Numbered from the stretch's first letter, positions 14,886 to 23,067 are shown. The stretch: DNA of 23,405 nt from an uncultured Prevotella sp. (GCA_902464615.1 CABQKA010000015.1:1-23405); one strand, 5' to 3'. A program made the numbers and translations. The notes: generated by a model from the sequence alone, not told the origin.

Positions 14886-16224
14886 CCGTCTCATTTTACG
14901 CATAGCGGTGCCCAGCATTGTGTCGAACATCACCGTGCCGCTGCTGGCGCTGGTCGACACCTCCATAGCCGGACACCTGGGGGCGGCAGCCTACATTGGT
15001 GCCATTGCCGTAGGCGGCATGCTGTTCAATATGGTTTATTGGATTTTCGGCTTTCTGCGTATGGGTACCGGCGGGTTGACGGCCCAGTCATACGGTGCCG
15101 GCAAGCTCGAAGAGGCCGATTGGACACTGTTACGCTCGTTGGGCATGGCGCTGACTATAAGCCTGTGCCTCATCGCCCTGCAACAGCCATTGGCCGAACT
15201 ATTTTTCCGTCTGATGGAAGCCACGCCGGAAGTGGAAGTCCTGGCACGCCGCTATTTCGCCATTCTGATATGGGGCGCACCCGCCGTATTGGGGCTATAC
15301 AGCTTCATCGGCTGGTTCCTGGGAATGCAAAACGCAAAAATCCCCATGCTCATCGCCATCGTGCAAAACGTGGTGAACATCGCGGCCAGCCTGGCTTTGG
15401 TCCTCGGAGCAGGTTGGAAAGTAGAAGGAGTAGCCACCGGCACACTCGCCGCACAATATGCAGGTCTGCTGATGGCTTTCGCGCTATGGCGCAGAAACTT
15501 CGCATTCAATCTGAAACAAGTGGCATGGCGCACCGTATTCCGCCGCCGGGCATTGGGCCACTTCTTCAATATCAACCGGGACATTTTTCTCCGTACACTT
15601 TGCCTAGTCGGCGTCTCGGTCTATTTCACGGCAAGCGGGGCAAAGCAAGGAGACCTCGTCCTGGCAGCCAACGCCCTGCTGATGCAGTTTTTCACGCTGT
15701 TTTCATATATCATGGACGGCTTTGCCTACGCCGGCGAAGCATTGGGTGGCCGCTACTACGGCGCGCGCGAAGCCGACGGTTTCCGGAACCTGACGCGCCG
15801 GCTGTTTGTCTGGGGAATGGCGTTGGCCGCCATCTTCACACTCGTTTATGGCCTGGGAGGCAACCAATTGCTGAACCTCCTGACGGATGACCATGCAGTC
15901 GTCCAGGCCGCCCGCACCTATCTGCCCTACGCGGTAGCCATCCCCGTTGCAGGATTCTCAGCCTTCCTCTTCGACGGACTTTTCATCGGCACGACGTCCA
16001 CACGCGGTATGCTGCTGGCGGTAGGCGGGGCCTCCGCAACGTTTTTCCTTATAGAATACGGATGGGCAAGCCAATGGGGCAATCATGCGCTCTGGGCCGC
16101 CTTCCTGCTCTATCTTTTTTTGCGGGGTATGATTCAAGCTCTCTATTACAAGCAAGTATGTAAAAAAATCGTACTTTTGCGGATACAACAGGACGGACCG
16201 GAAAAGGGAGCCTCACGGTCCTAA
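14875..16224 (+). CDS. MATE family efflux transporter (DinF-like)
   Basis: This is an inner membrane exporter of drugs or metabolites driven by a proton or sodium gradient. The 449-aa protein has the length and hydrophobic pattern of a 12-helix MATE protein. Family marks are ILRIAVPSIVSNITVPLLALVDTSIAGHLG near the N-terminus, GTGGLTAQSYGAGK, and in the second half FFNINRDIFLRTL and FAYAGEALGGRYYGAR. ALVDTSIAGHLG and the second-half pattern place it with DinF-type members. I start at ATG 14875 (MKTDRLILRI); an in-frame ATG at 14842 lies deeper inside birA. A -7 box for pyrH lies inside its 3' end. The substrate is unknown. Confidence 0.93.
   Translation: MKTDRLILRIAVPSIVSNITVPLLALVDTSIAGHLGAAAYIGAIAVGGMLFNMVYWIFGFLRMGTGGLTAQSYGAGKLEEADWTLLRSLGMALTISLCLIALQQPLAELFFRLMEATPEVEVLARRYFAILIWGAPAVLGLYSFIGWFLGMQNAKIPMLIAIVQNVVNIAASLALVLGAGWKVEGVATGTLAAQYAGLLMAFALWRRNFAFNLKQVAWRTVFRRRALGHFFNINRDIFLRTLCLVGVSVYFTASGAKQGDLVLAANALLMQFFTLFSYIMDGFAYAGEALGGRYYGAREADGFRNLTRRLFVWGMALAAIFTLVYGLGGNQLLNLLTDDHAVVQAARTYLPYAVAIPVAGFSAFLFDGLFIGTTSTRGMLLAVGGASATFFLIEYGWASQWGNHALWAAFLLYLFLRGMIQALYYKQVCKKIVLLRIQQDGPEKGASRS
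16172..16179 (+). promoter_or_regulatory. -7 box for pyrH inside the 3' end of the MATE gene
   Basis: TACTTTTG followed by C fits the Bacteroidota -7 box. It is within the last 55 nt of the MATE reading frame and would give pyrH a leader of about 70 nt. A -33 element is not clear. Confidence 0.5.
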
Positions 16225-16255
16225 ATACGGATTTTATCGTAAAAACATTATTTTT

Positions 16256-16966
16256 ATGGCACAATTCAAACGGATTCTCTTAAAACTAAGCGGTGAAAGC
16301 CTGATGGGCGCACAAGGCTACGGGATTGACACCCAGCGTCTGAACGAATACGCCGTCCAAATCAAGGAAATAGTAGAAATGGGCGTGCAGACAGGTATTG
16401 TCATTGGCGGCGGTAACATTTTCCGCGGCCTGAGCGGTGCAGGCAAGGGGTTCGACCGCGTCAAGGGAGACCAGATGGGCATGTGCGCTACCATAATCAA
16501 CAGCCTGGCACTCAGTTCCGCTTTAGGCGCTATCGGCATCCGGAGCCGTGTATTCACTGCAATCCGTATGGAACCGATCGGCGAATTTTACTCTAAGTGG
16601 AAAGCCATTGATGCTATGGAACGCGGCGAAGTAGCCATCATGAGTGGCGGTACAGGCAATCCCTACTTTACGACGGACACCGGCGCCTCGCTCCGCGGCA
16701 TAGAAATCGAAGCCGACGTAATGCTCAAGGGCACGCGCGTAGACGGTATCTACACAGCCGACCCGGAAAAAGACCCTGAAGCAACGAAATTCGACGACAT
16801 CACCTACGACGAGGTACTCCGCCGGGGATTGCGCGTGATGGACATCACGGCCACGGCCATGTGCAAGGAGAACGCATTGCCCGTCTACGTATTCAACATG
16901 GACGTCGTCGGTAACCTGAAAAAGGTGCTTGAGGGAGAACCTATCGGAACCTACGTCCACGCCTGA
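16256..16966 (+). CDS. pyrH: UMP kinase
   Basis: PyrH phosphorylates UMP to UDP with ATP in pyrimidine nucleotide synthesis in the cytoplasm. The 236-aa protein has the amino acid kinase fold and the expected motifs. LLKLSGESLMG (8-18) carries the phosphate-binding Lys10. GIVIGGGNIFRG (47-58), GDQMGMCAT, SGGTGNPYFTTDTGASLR and the nucleotide-binding DGIYTADPEKDP follow. Length and motifs match bacterial hexameric UMP kinases. It starts 31 nt after the MATE stop and appears to have its own promoter. A strong hairpin follows, so it is probably monocistronic or at least a transcript end. Confidence 0.97.
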   Translation: MAQFKRILLKLSGESLMGAQGYGIDTQRLNEYAVQIKEIVEMGVQTGIVIGGGNIFRGLSGAGKGFDRVKGDQMGMCATIINSLALSSALGAIGIRSRVFTAIRMEPIGEFYSKWKAIDAMERGEVAIMSGGTGNPYFTTDTGASLRGIEIEADVMLKGTRVDGIYTADPEKDPEATKFDDITYDEVLRRGLRVMDITATAMCKENALPVYVFNMDVVGNLKKVLEGEPIGTYVHA

Positions 16967-17023
16967 CACGCTTTACCCACTGATCCGCAACGCGCAGGAA
17001 CGCCGTTCCGAACAAAAGAAAAG

Positions 17024-17076
17024 CGTCCCTTTCCCGTCTCTACTGGAGAATCTGGGAAAGGGACGTTGTTGTTATT
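17024..17076. terminator. Bidirectional terminator between pyrH and the MFS gene
   Basis: A perfect 12-bp stem, CGTCCCTTTCCC (17024-17035) and GGGAAAGGGACG (17054-17065), is followed by TTGTTGTTATT on the plus strand. On the minus strand it is followed by the complement of AACAAAAGAAAAG, which is also T-rich. It sits between converging genes and can serve both. Confidence 0.85.
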
Positions 17077-17109
17077 GCAAGCGCCGTACCCACAAGAAAA
17101 TGGCGAATG

Positions 17110-18279
17110 TCAACACGCCGCAGGTAACATGGCCCCCTGTCTGCCGCCCCATCTGACAAGATAAAAACTGCATGCCAGGCCCAAAGCCGTCAGCACAGCC
17201 CCCGCCAAAGCGGGATACTCATATCCGAGTCCCATGCGCAAAGGCACGGCACCGACCTGGGCGCCCAAGGCGTTGCCCAGATTGAAAGCGACTTGAATGC
17301 AAGCCCCTCCGAGCAATTCGCCGCCGGGCGCATAGCGGACAATCAGCGTTTGCTGGGGACTGGACACGGCAAACAGGGCCATCGTAGCCAAGAACATGCC
17401 GACGACAGCCACTACAGGATGCGTACAGCCAGTAAAAAGCATGACAAGAGAGAAAAGCATGACAAACTGCATGCCGACAATGACCCGGCTCTCAGATAAA
17501 CGGTCACTCAGCATTCCGCCCAACATATTGCCCAATACCATACCGCCACCCGCCAGGACCATAAGGCCGGAAACGACGGTATCGGAGAAAGCGGCCTTCT
17601 GCGTCAGCATCGGATTGACGAAACTATACCAGGCAAACACGCCGCCATTGCCCAGCATCGTAGTAAGCAGGACAAGCCATGGGGCTCGGCTCTTCAGAAA
17701 CCGGAATTGAGACCTGAACGTAGCCCGGGGAAGCGAGCCAATCCGGGGAACCCAGCGGTAAATGAAAAGCCATACTGCAGCAGACCACACCGCAACGAAA
17801 CAAAAAACCATGCGCCAGGAAAGCAGATGGCTTATAAAAGTGGCCAAGGGTACGCCTGCCAAATTGGCCACCGTCATGCCGGCCACCATCGCAGAGACGG
17901 CAGAAGCTCCTTTGCCCTCAGCCGCAAGTTTCATAGCCACTACTGTCGCCACACCGAAATAAGCCCCGTGGGGAAGCCCGGACAAGAACCTTCCCACCAT
18001 TAATAAAGAGAAGCTCGGGGCAAGAGCTGCCACGAGGTTGCCCAACAACATGACGGACGCCAGCAAAAGCAACAGTTGCTTCAAAGGGCGGTTACGCAGG
18101 ACCACCAACGCGGGCGCTCCGACGCAGACCCCTGCCGCGTAAGCCGAAATCAGACCGCTGGCCGCCGGAATGGACACGTGTAAATCTGCCGCTACATACG
18201 GAAGAATGGCCATCATGGAAAACTCAGCGACGCCCAATCCGAACGTGCCAAAAGACAAAGCAATAAAAGCTTTTTTCAT
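17110..18279 (-). CDS. MFS transporter, AraJ/arabinose-efflux type (DHA1-like)
   Basis: This is an inner membrane exporter of the major facilitator superfamily. The 389-aa protein has about 12 hydrophobic helices in two halves. It starts MKKAFIALSFGTFGLGVAEFSMMAILPYVA, close to the AraJ/YdhP group, which often begin with FALGTAEFVIMGLLP-like sequence. VGRFLSGLPHGAYFGVATVVA and AGMTVANLAGVPLAT are the motif regions of that group. The second half has SDRLSESRVIVG, a shortened form of the DRxGRR loop. The start is preceded by AAGGAT, giving a plausible ribosome site on the minus strand. It follows murF by 107 nt in the same direction. Two small hairpins lie in the gap, so it may be only partly co-transcribed. 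The substrate is unknown. Confidence 0.9.
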   Translation of the reverse strand: MKKAFIALSFGTFGLGVAEFSMMAILPYVAADLHVSIPAASGLISAYAAGVCVGAPALVVLRNRPLKQLLLLLASVMLLGNLVAALAPSFSLLMVGRFLSGLPHGAYFGVATVVAMKLAAEGKGASAVSAMVAGMTVANLAGVPLATFISHLLSWRMVFCFVAVWSAAVWLFIYRWVPRIGSLPRATFRSQFRFLKSRAPWLVLLTTMLGNGGVFAWYSFVNPMLTQKAAFSDTVVSGLMVLAGGGMVLGNMLGGMLSDRLSESRVIVGMQFVMLFSLVMLFTGCTHPVVAVVGMFLATMALFAVSSPQQTLIVRYAPGGELLGGACIQVAFNLGNALGAQVGAVPLRMGLGYEYPALAGAVLTALGLACSFYLVRWGGRQGAMLPAAC

Positions 18280-18314
18280 ATCCTTGTAAAAACAAAAGCA
18301 AATGCCCCCGCACT

Positions 18315-18355
18315 GCGGTTTAAGGACAAACCGCGCCCTCCGCCGTTTCCGGCGG
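18315..18355 (-). terminator. Pair of small hairpins between murF and the MFS gene
   Basis: Two dyads lie in the 107-nt gap: CCGCCG-TTTC-CGGCGG (18340-18355) and GCGGTTT-AAGGAC-AAACCGC (18315-18334). Neither is directly followed by a T-run on the minus strand; a T-rich run comes later (near 18296-18283). They could slow or partly end the murF transcript. Confidence 0.35.
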
Positions 18356-18386
18356 AAAGGACAAAGAGAAAAAATACAAGTTCAGT

Positions 18387-19679
18387 TTATAACAATTCGG
18401 GCAATTGGAACAAGCGTGTTCCGTTACTGCCCTTAATCAGAATCAGTTTCCCGCTTATCGGCTGCTGGCGCAATCGTATTTTCACCGCCTCGACATTCGG
18501 GAAGAATTCGTAGCCGGATGCATACGGAGAGAAATTTTCACCGACCAGCCATACGGCATCGCATCCCAAAGTCTTTGCCTGTTCGACGACCTTCCGATGT
18601 TCATCGGCCGAGGCATCTCCCAGTTCCAGCATTTCGCCGAGTATCACCATCTTGTGTCCGTGCGCAATCTGACGGAAATTATCCAAAGCCGCCGCCATAC
18701 TGGTCGGGTTGGCATTATATGCATCCACAATCAACTGATTCATACCGGTATTCATCAATTCTGAACGATGGTTGGTAGGGACATAAGCCGACAACGCCTC
18801 CGAAATATCATGCGCCGACACGTCAAAGTGAATCCCCACCGTCACCGCGGCCAGGACATTCGTCAAATTATATGCGCCTATCAGATGCGTCTGTACATGA
18901 TGCCACTCACTGCCATTGAAACGCCAGCGCAACTCTACAAACGGCGTACAAGCCAACACCTCACCTTCGACCTTATATCCGTGGCCCGGTGCGCCATAGG
19001 TCTCTGTGGTCAACCCCTCGGCCATCTGCACAAGATAAGGATTGTCCCCATGCAAAAAGACGCAGGCCGCCGGTTTCCCGCGGAGGTAATCATAAAGCTC
19101 ACCCTTGGCGTGCAACACCCCTTCGAAGGATCCAAACCCCGCGAGATGCGCTTTCCCGACATTAGTGATAAGCCCGCAGTCTGCGTCGACGATACGGCTG
19201 AGCGCCGCAATCTCCCCGGGATGATTTGCTCCCGTTTCGACCACGGCTATCTGGTGAGAGGCGCGAAGGCGGAGCAACGTCTTCGGCACACCAATGTGGT
19301 TGTTGAAATTACCTTGTGTAGACAGCACGCTATATTTCCGGGACAAGACGGCCGATACAAGTTCCTTGGTCGTAGTTTTTCCATTGGTCCCCGTCACTTG
19401 GACGACAGGCAAACCCAGACGCCGACGATGAAAAGCGGCGACCTGTTGCAACGCTTCCAAAACATCGGGCACATGCAACAGTCGCTCGTCGCCCTGCACG
19501 GAAGGGTCGTCCACCACGGCATAAGCACAGCCTTCACGGAGTGCCTGAAGCGCAAAAGTATTTCCGTCAAAATTGGCCCCACGCAAAGCGAAAAACACAG
19601 AACCGGCAGGGCAATCGCGCGTATCCGTCGTCACGACAGGCTCTGGGCCAAGAAGGGCGTACAATTTTTCTATATCCAT
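18387..19679 (-). CDS. murF: UDP-N-acetylmuramoyl-tripeptide--D-alanyl-D-alanine ligase
   Basis: MurF adds D-Ala-D-Ala to UDP-MurNAc-tripeptide, the last cytoplasmic step of the peptidoglycan precursor. The 430-aa protein has the three Mur ligase domains. The N-terminal domain has TDTRDCPAGSVFFALRG (18-34). The central ATPase domain has the P-loop TGTNGKTTTKE (96-106), NFNNHIGVP and VVETGANHPGEI. The C-terminal domain has NHRSELMNTG and VDAYNANPTSM. ETGANHPGEI and DAYNANP are the marks that separate MurF from the other Mur ligases. It stands apart from a division/cell-wall (dcw) cluster here. The start at 19679 is set by MDIEKLYALL and a -7 box 26 nt upstream. Confidence 0.97.
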   Translation of the reverse strand: MDIEKLYALLGPEPVVTTDTRDCPAGSVFFALRGANFDGNTFALQALREGCAYAVVDDPSVQGDERLLHVPDVLEALQQVAAFHRRRLGLPVVQVTGTNGKTTTKELVSAVLSRKYSVLSTQGNFNNHIGVPKTLLRLRASHQIAVVETGANHPGEIAALSRIVDADCGLITNVGKAHLAGFGSFEGVLHAKGELYDYLRGKPAACVFLHGDNPYLVQMAEGLTTETYGAPGHGYKVEGEVLACTPFVELRWRFNGSEWHHVQTHLIGAYNLTNVLAAVTVGIHFDVSAHDISEALSAYVPTNHRSELMNTGMNQLIVDAYNANPTSMAAALDNFRQIAHGHKMVILGEMLELGDASADEHRKVVEQAKTLGCDAVWLVGENFSPYASGYEFFPNVEAVKIRLRQQPISGKLILIKGSNGTRLFQLPELL

Positions 19680-19704
19680 TGTCTTGAACGCTATATTTCG
19701 GGCG

Positions 19705-19712
19705 CAAAATTA
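19705..19712 (-). promoter_or_regulatory. -7 box of the murF promoter
   Basis: On the minus strand it reads TAATTTTG, then CGCCC. It faces away from the folP -7 box 44 nt to the right, so the short 111-nt gap holds two divergent promoters. Confidence 0.55.
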
Positions 19713-19755
19713 GTGATTTTTACAATGCAGACAGTGGAGAAAGAAATATTCTCCG

Positions 19756-19763
19756 TACTTTTG
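19756..19763 (+). promoter_or_regulatory. -7 box of the folP-cdaA promoter
   Basis: TACTTTTG followed by CAAAG fits TAnnTTTG. The start of transcription would be near 19770, about 20 nt before ATG 19791. This argues against any longer folP start in the open frame that reaches far upstream. Confidence 0.6.
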
Positions 19764-19790
19764 CAAAGATATATCGAAACCCAAGCAAAC

Positions 19791-20675
19791 ATGCACAGCA
19801 CGCCATACTCAATTAATTGCAGAGGCAAGATTCTCGAACTGAAATCAGCCCAAGTCATGGGCATTCTGAACGTCACACCCGATTCTTTCTACGCAGACAG
19901 CCGGACCATGACAGACGAAGCCATTGCACGCCGGTGCCGCCAAATCATAGAAGAAGGAGGCAGCATCATCGACATTGGCGGCTACTCGTCGCGACCGGGC
20001 GCAGACGACGTCCCGGAAGAGGAAGAAACGGAGCGCTTGCGCCGCGGCATAGCCATCGCACGGCGGGAAACCCCCGACGCCATTCTCTCCGTAGACACGT
20101 TCCGTGCCGGCGTAGCCCGCCGCTGCATAGAAGATTTCGGCGCTGACATTATCAACGATATCTCCGGCGGAAACATGGACCCGCGCATGCCCCGCACCGT
20201 GGCGCAACTGGGAGTCCCATACATTCTGATGCACATGCAAGGGACGCCGCAAGACATGCAGGCACAGCCTACATATACCGACATCGCAACGGATGTGTTC
20301 CAATTTTTCGCCAGACGGTTGCAGCAACTGCGCGACTTGGGCGCCAAAGACATCATTCTCGACCCCGGCTTCGGCTTCGGAAAAACTTTGTCGCACAATT
20401 ACGAACTCATGGCCCATTTGGAGGAATTCCAAGAATTCGGGCTTCCCGTATTGGTCGGCGTCTCACGCAAATCCATGATATACAAGCTTCTGGGACAAAC
20501 GCCAGAAACAGCACTCAACGGCACGACCGCCCTACACGCCATTGCCCTGCTTAAAGGCGCATCCATCCTCCGCGTCCACGACGTCAAAGCGGCCGTTGAG
20601 GTGGTCCGTATCCACGAAGCACTCCAAGCTGCCGGAAGCCCTTCGGACAACGCATCCGGCACCCCCGCCCGCTGA
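19791..20675 (+). CDS. folP: Dihydropteroate synthase
   Basis: FolP joins p-aminobenzoate with dihydropterin pyrophosphate to form dihydropteroate, the sulfonamide-sensitive step of folate synthesis. The 294-aa protein shows the TIM-barrel motifs in order: MGILNVTPDSF (23-33), GGSIIDIGGYSSRPGA (56-71), ILSVDTFRAGVA, DIINDISGG, LMHMQGTP, ILDPGFGFGKT and VGVSRKSM. I start at ATG 19791 because the promoter box lies just upstream; the frame stays open for another 1 kb upstream only because it is antisense to murF. The C-terminal 20 residues are polar. It is followed 50 nt later by cdaA, an arrangement common in Bacteroidota. Confidence 0.97.
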   Translation: MHSTPYSINCRGKILELKSAQVMGILNVTPDSFYADSRTMTDEAIARRCRQIIEEGGSIIDIGGYSSRPGADDVPEEEETERLRRGIAIARRETPDAILSVDTFRAGVARRCIEDFGADIINDISGGNMDPRMPRTVAQLGVPYILMHMQGTPQDMQAQPTYTDIATDVFQFFARRLQQLRDLGAKDIILDPGFGFGKTLSHNYELMAHLEEFQEFGLPVLVGVSRKSMIYKLLGQTPETALNGTTALHAIALLKGASILRVHDVKAAVEVVRIHEALQAAGSPSDNASGTPAR

Positions 20676-20725
20676 AGCCTACTTTCCATCCCCATTCCAC
20701 CTCTTCCACATCCCATCGCCACGAC

Positions 20726-21490
20726 ATGATCAACTTCGGCATTATCGACTTCATCGACATTGTCTCGGTCGCACTCCTGCTCTTCTACATCTACCAGCTG
20801 ATGAAAGAGTCCAGCTCGGCCAACATTTTCTCCGGCATCTTAGTCTTCATAGTCGTATGGATCTTCGTCACACAAGTCTTTGAAATGCGCCTGCTGGGCG
20901 GCATCCTCGACAAGTTGATGAATGTAGGCGGTTTGGCGCTCATCATCCTTTTCCAAGAGGAAATCCGCCACTTCTTCTCCAGCATCGGCACCCGCCAGCA
21001 CGCCAACGTTCTGTTCCGCTTCTTCACGAAAAAGAAGCCTGGCACACCCCACCGCAGCGAAATCATCCCCATCGTAATGGCTTGCATGAACATGAGCAAG
21101 CAGAAAGTCGGCGCGCTCATCGTCATCGAGCGCAACGTGGGGCTTAACGAAATCATACGCTCGGGCGACATTATCAATGCCGACATTAACCAGCGGCTCA
21201 TCGAAAACATTTTCTTCAAAAACAGCCCGCTCCACGACGGGGCCATGATTATCAGCCACAAGCGCATCAAAGCCGCAGGCTGCATCCTCCCCGTCGCACA
21301 CGACCTTGACATACCGAAAGCGCTGGGACTCCGTCACCGTGCCGCGCTGGGCATCTCGCAGAAAAGCGATTGCCTGGCCATCATCGTCTCCGAAGAAACG
21401 GGCGGCATATCCATTGCCTCAAACGGCCAGTTCCATCTGCGTCTCTCGGCCGAAGAGCTCGAGCGGACGCTTACCACCGAATGGGAATAG
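20726..21490 (+). CDS. cdaA: Membrane diadenylate cyclase CdaA (c-di-AMP synthase)
   Basis: CdaA condenses two ATP into the second messenger cyclic di-AMP, which controls potassium, osmotic and cell wall balance in many bacteria. The 254-aa protein has three N-terminal membrane helices (about 5-24, 34-52 and 61-78), then a linker. The DAC domain (about 110-240) carries both catalytic motifs, HDGAM (170-174) and LRHRAALG (202-209). GALIVIE (129-135) is the strand at the start of that domain. All active-site residues seem intact. No CdaR-type regulator follows; in Gram-positives the neighbours are usually cdaR and glmM. Here it sits between folP and psd. Confidence 0.96.
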   Translation: MINFGIIDFIDIVSVALLLFYIYQLMKESSSANIFSGILVFIVVWIFVTQVFEMRLLGGILDKLMNVGGLALIILFQEEIRHFFSSIGTRQHANVLFRFFTKKKPGTPHRSEIIPIVMACMNMSKQKVGALIVIERNVGLNEIIRSGDIINADINQRLIENIFFKNSPLHDGAMIISHKRIKAAGCILPVAHDLDIPKALGLRHRAALGISQKSDCLAIIVSEETGGISIASNGQFHLRLSAEELERTLTTEWE

Positions 21491-21538
21491 CCCCGCAGGC
21501 CCGAATCCTCCGGAATCCCGCATCTGGACAGGCTTTTT

Positions 21539-21570
21539 CTTGGATATATGCCCAAAAAGGCCTACCTTTG
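21539..21570 (+). promoter_or_regulatory. Promoter of psd-pssA-DUF4834
   Basis: The -7 box TACCTTTG is at 21563-21570. CTTG at 21539-21542 stands 20 nt upstream as a -33-like element. The sod promoter has the same CTTG and the same 20-nt spacing. Transcription would start near 21576, 14 nt before ATG 21590, so the upstream in-frame start at 21548 cannot be used from this promoter. Confidence 0.72.
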
Positions 21571-21589
21571 CAAGCACAATAAAGCAGGA

Positions 21590-22285
21590 ATGAGAAAATT
21601 AAAGGGAATAAAGAAAATCAGACTGCACCGTGAAGGCTCAAACACGCTCCTGCTCGGAGGGCTCGTCCTTTTGGGAGTGAACGCCGTAGCTTTCTGGCTG
21701 CTCCTTGACACCACTCTCATACCTTTTTACATCATCTTCCTCGTGAGTGTAGCCCTTTATGCCACGTTGGTCAACTTCTTCCGCTGCCCCATCCGCCTCT
21801 TCAACGGTGACACGAAAAACACCGTCGTCGCAGCGGCCGACGGGAAAATCGTTGTCATCGAAGAAGTTGACGAAAACGAATACTTCCACGACAGACGGCT
21901 CATGATTTCCATCTTCATGTCCATCACCAACGTCCACGCCAACTGGTTCCCAGTAGACGGATACGTCAAGAAAGTCGAGCACCAGAACGGCAATTTCCAC
22001 AAAGCCTGGTTACCGAAGGCCAGCACGGAAAACGAGCGCTCGACGGTAGTCATCGAGACGCCGGACGGACAGGAGGTCCTGGTACGCCAGATAGCCGGGG
22101 CCGTGGCCCGCCGCATCGTCACCTACGCCCACCCCGGCGACGAATGCTACATTGACGAACACTTGGGCTTCATCAAGTTCGGTTCGCGCGTTGACGTCTA
22201 TTTACCGTTGGGCAGCGAAGTGCTCGTCAAGATGGGCCAGCCCACGGTAGGAAACCAGACCGTCGTAGCTCGCCTGCGCCCCTGA
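21590..22285 (+). CDS. psd: Phosphatidylserine decarboxylase proenzyme, short type
   Basis: Psd removes CO2 from phosphatidylserine to give phosphatidylethanolamine at the inner membrane. The 231-aa protein is of the short (archaeal-type/PSD-A) form. Two hydrophobic helices lie near 19-38 and 43-61. FRCPIR and AAADGKIV start the catalytic domain, FMSITNVHANWFP (109-121) is the conserved core, and FIKFGSRVDVYLP contains the self-cleavage site. Cleavage is expected between Gly198 and Ser199, and the new Ser end becomes the pyruvoyl group. I chose ATG 21590 (MRKLKGIKKI) because of the promoter position and the ribosome site AGCAGGA. pssA, which makes the substrate, follows directly. Confidence 0.95.
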   Translation: MRKLKGIKKIRLHREGSNTLLLGGLVLLGVNAVAFWLLLDTTLIPFYIIFLVSVALYATLVNFFRCPIRLFNGDTKNTVVAAADGKIVVIEEVDENEYFHDRRLMISIFMSITNVHANWFPVDGYVKKVEHQNGNFHKAWLPKASTENERSTVVIETPDGQEVLVRQIAGAVARRIVTYAHPGDECYIDEHLGFIKFGSRVDVYLPLGSEVLVKMGQPTVGNQTVVARLRP

Positions 22286-22301
22286 ACGCCCCGCAGGCGT
22301 T
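22285..22301 (+). other. Small hairpin at the psd stop codon
   Basis: AACGCC-CCGCA-GGCGTT forms a 6-bp stem with a 5-nt loop starting at the last base of the psd stop codon. No T-run follows, and pssA starts 40 nt later. It may tune expression between the two genes or be chance. Confidence 0.3.
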
Positions 22302-22340
22302 AAGGAATGCGGCCTGTCAATGCCTTTTCCATCTTGCCTT

Positions 22341-23042
22341 ATGAAGAAACATATCCCCAATACCATCACTTGCTGCAACCTGCTCTGCGGGTGTGTGGCC
22401 GTTACCTTTGCCCTGCAGGCAGAGCCGCGTTACGACCTTGCCCTGGCCTTCATCATCATCGGCAATGTGTTCGATTTTTTTGACGGCTTCTCGGCCCGGC
22501 TCCTCCGTGTCGCATCGCCCATCGGCAAGGAACTCGACTCGCTGGCCGACGTCGTGACCTCCGGGCTGGCTCCCGCCGCCATGCTCTACTCGCTGCTGCG
22601 CCACATGCCGCCGGTATGGGGAGGCCTGACCGGCGAACTTCTTCCCTACGCCGCCTACCTCATCGCCGCATTCTCGGCATTGCGACTGGCCAAGTTCAAC
22701 CTGGATCAGCGGCAAACGTCGTCGTTCATCGGATTGCCCACCCCAGCCAACGCGCTTTTCTGGGCAGCCCTCGTCGTCGGCTATCAGGAGTGGTTCACGC
22801 AAAACGCCTGGTCCGCCTGGCTGCTGCTGGCCGGCATCCTCCTTTCGTGCTGGCTGCTCGTAGCCGAACTGCCTATGTTCGCACTCAAGTTCAAGCACTT
22901 CAAATGGAACGGGAATGCCCTCCGCTACACGTTTCTTCTCGTCAGCGCGGCGCTTTTAGTGCTCATGGGCTGGACAGCCTTTTCGGCCATCGTCCTGGTC
23001 TATGTAATCGCATCCATCATTGCCGAACTTCAAAACAAATGA
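22341..23042 (+). CDS. pssA: CDP-diacylglycerol--serine O-phosphatidyltransferase
   Basis: PssA makes phosphatidylserine from CDP-diacylglycerol and L-serine in the inner membrane and feeds Psd. The 233-aa protein is a multi-helix member of the CDP-alcohol phosphatidyltransferase family. The complete signature is D45-x2-D48-G-x2-A-R53-x8-G62-x3-D66-x3-D70. It opens with HIPNTITCCNLLCGC, typical of the PssA branch. About seven or eight helices are visible by hydrophobicity. I start at ATG 22341; an upstream in-frame ATG at 22320 adds 7 residues without family likeness. The gene lies 55 nt after psd in the same unit. Confidence 0.95.
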   Translation: MKKHIPNTITCCNLLCGCVAVTFALQAEPRYDLALAFIIIGNVFDFFDGFSARLLRVASPIGKELDSLADVVTSGLAPAAMLYSLLRHMPPVWGGLTGELLPYAAYLIAAFSALRLAKFNLDQRQTSSFIGLPTPANALFWAALVVGYQEWFTQNAWSAWLLLAGILLSCWLLVAELPMFALKFKHFKWNGNALRYTFLLVSAALLVLMGWTAFSAIVLVYVIASIIAELQNK

Positions 23043-23067
23043 AAACGGCATCACTCCACCTTTCTCC

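Noticed and set aside
18768..19790. Long in-frame extension of folP upstream (about 340 codons)
   Set aside because: It is antisense to murF. The folP promoter box at 19756 and the family N-terminus place the start at 19791.
21487..21500. TAGCCCCG at the cdaA stop codon, resembling the 21-bp repeat core
   Set aside because: It is a single copy with ATAG rather than TWAG, and no second unit occurs 21 bp away. I treat it as chance.
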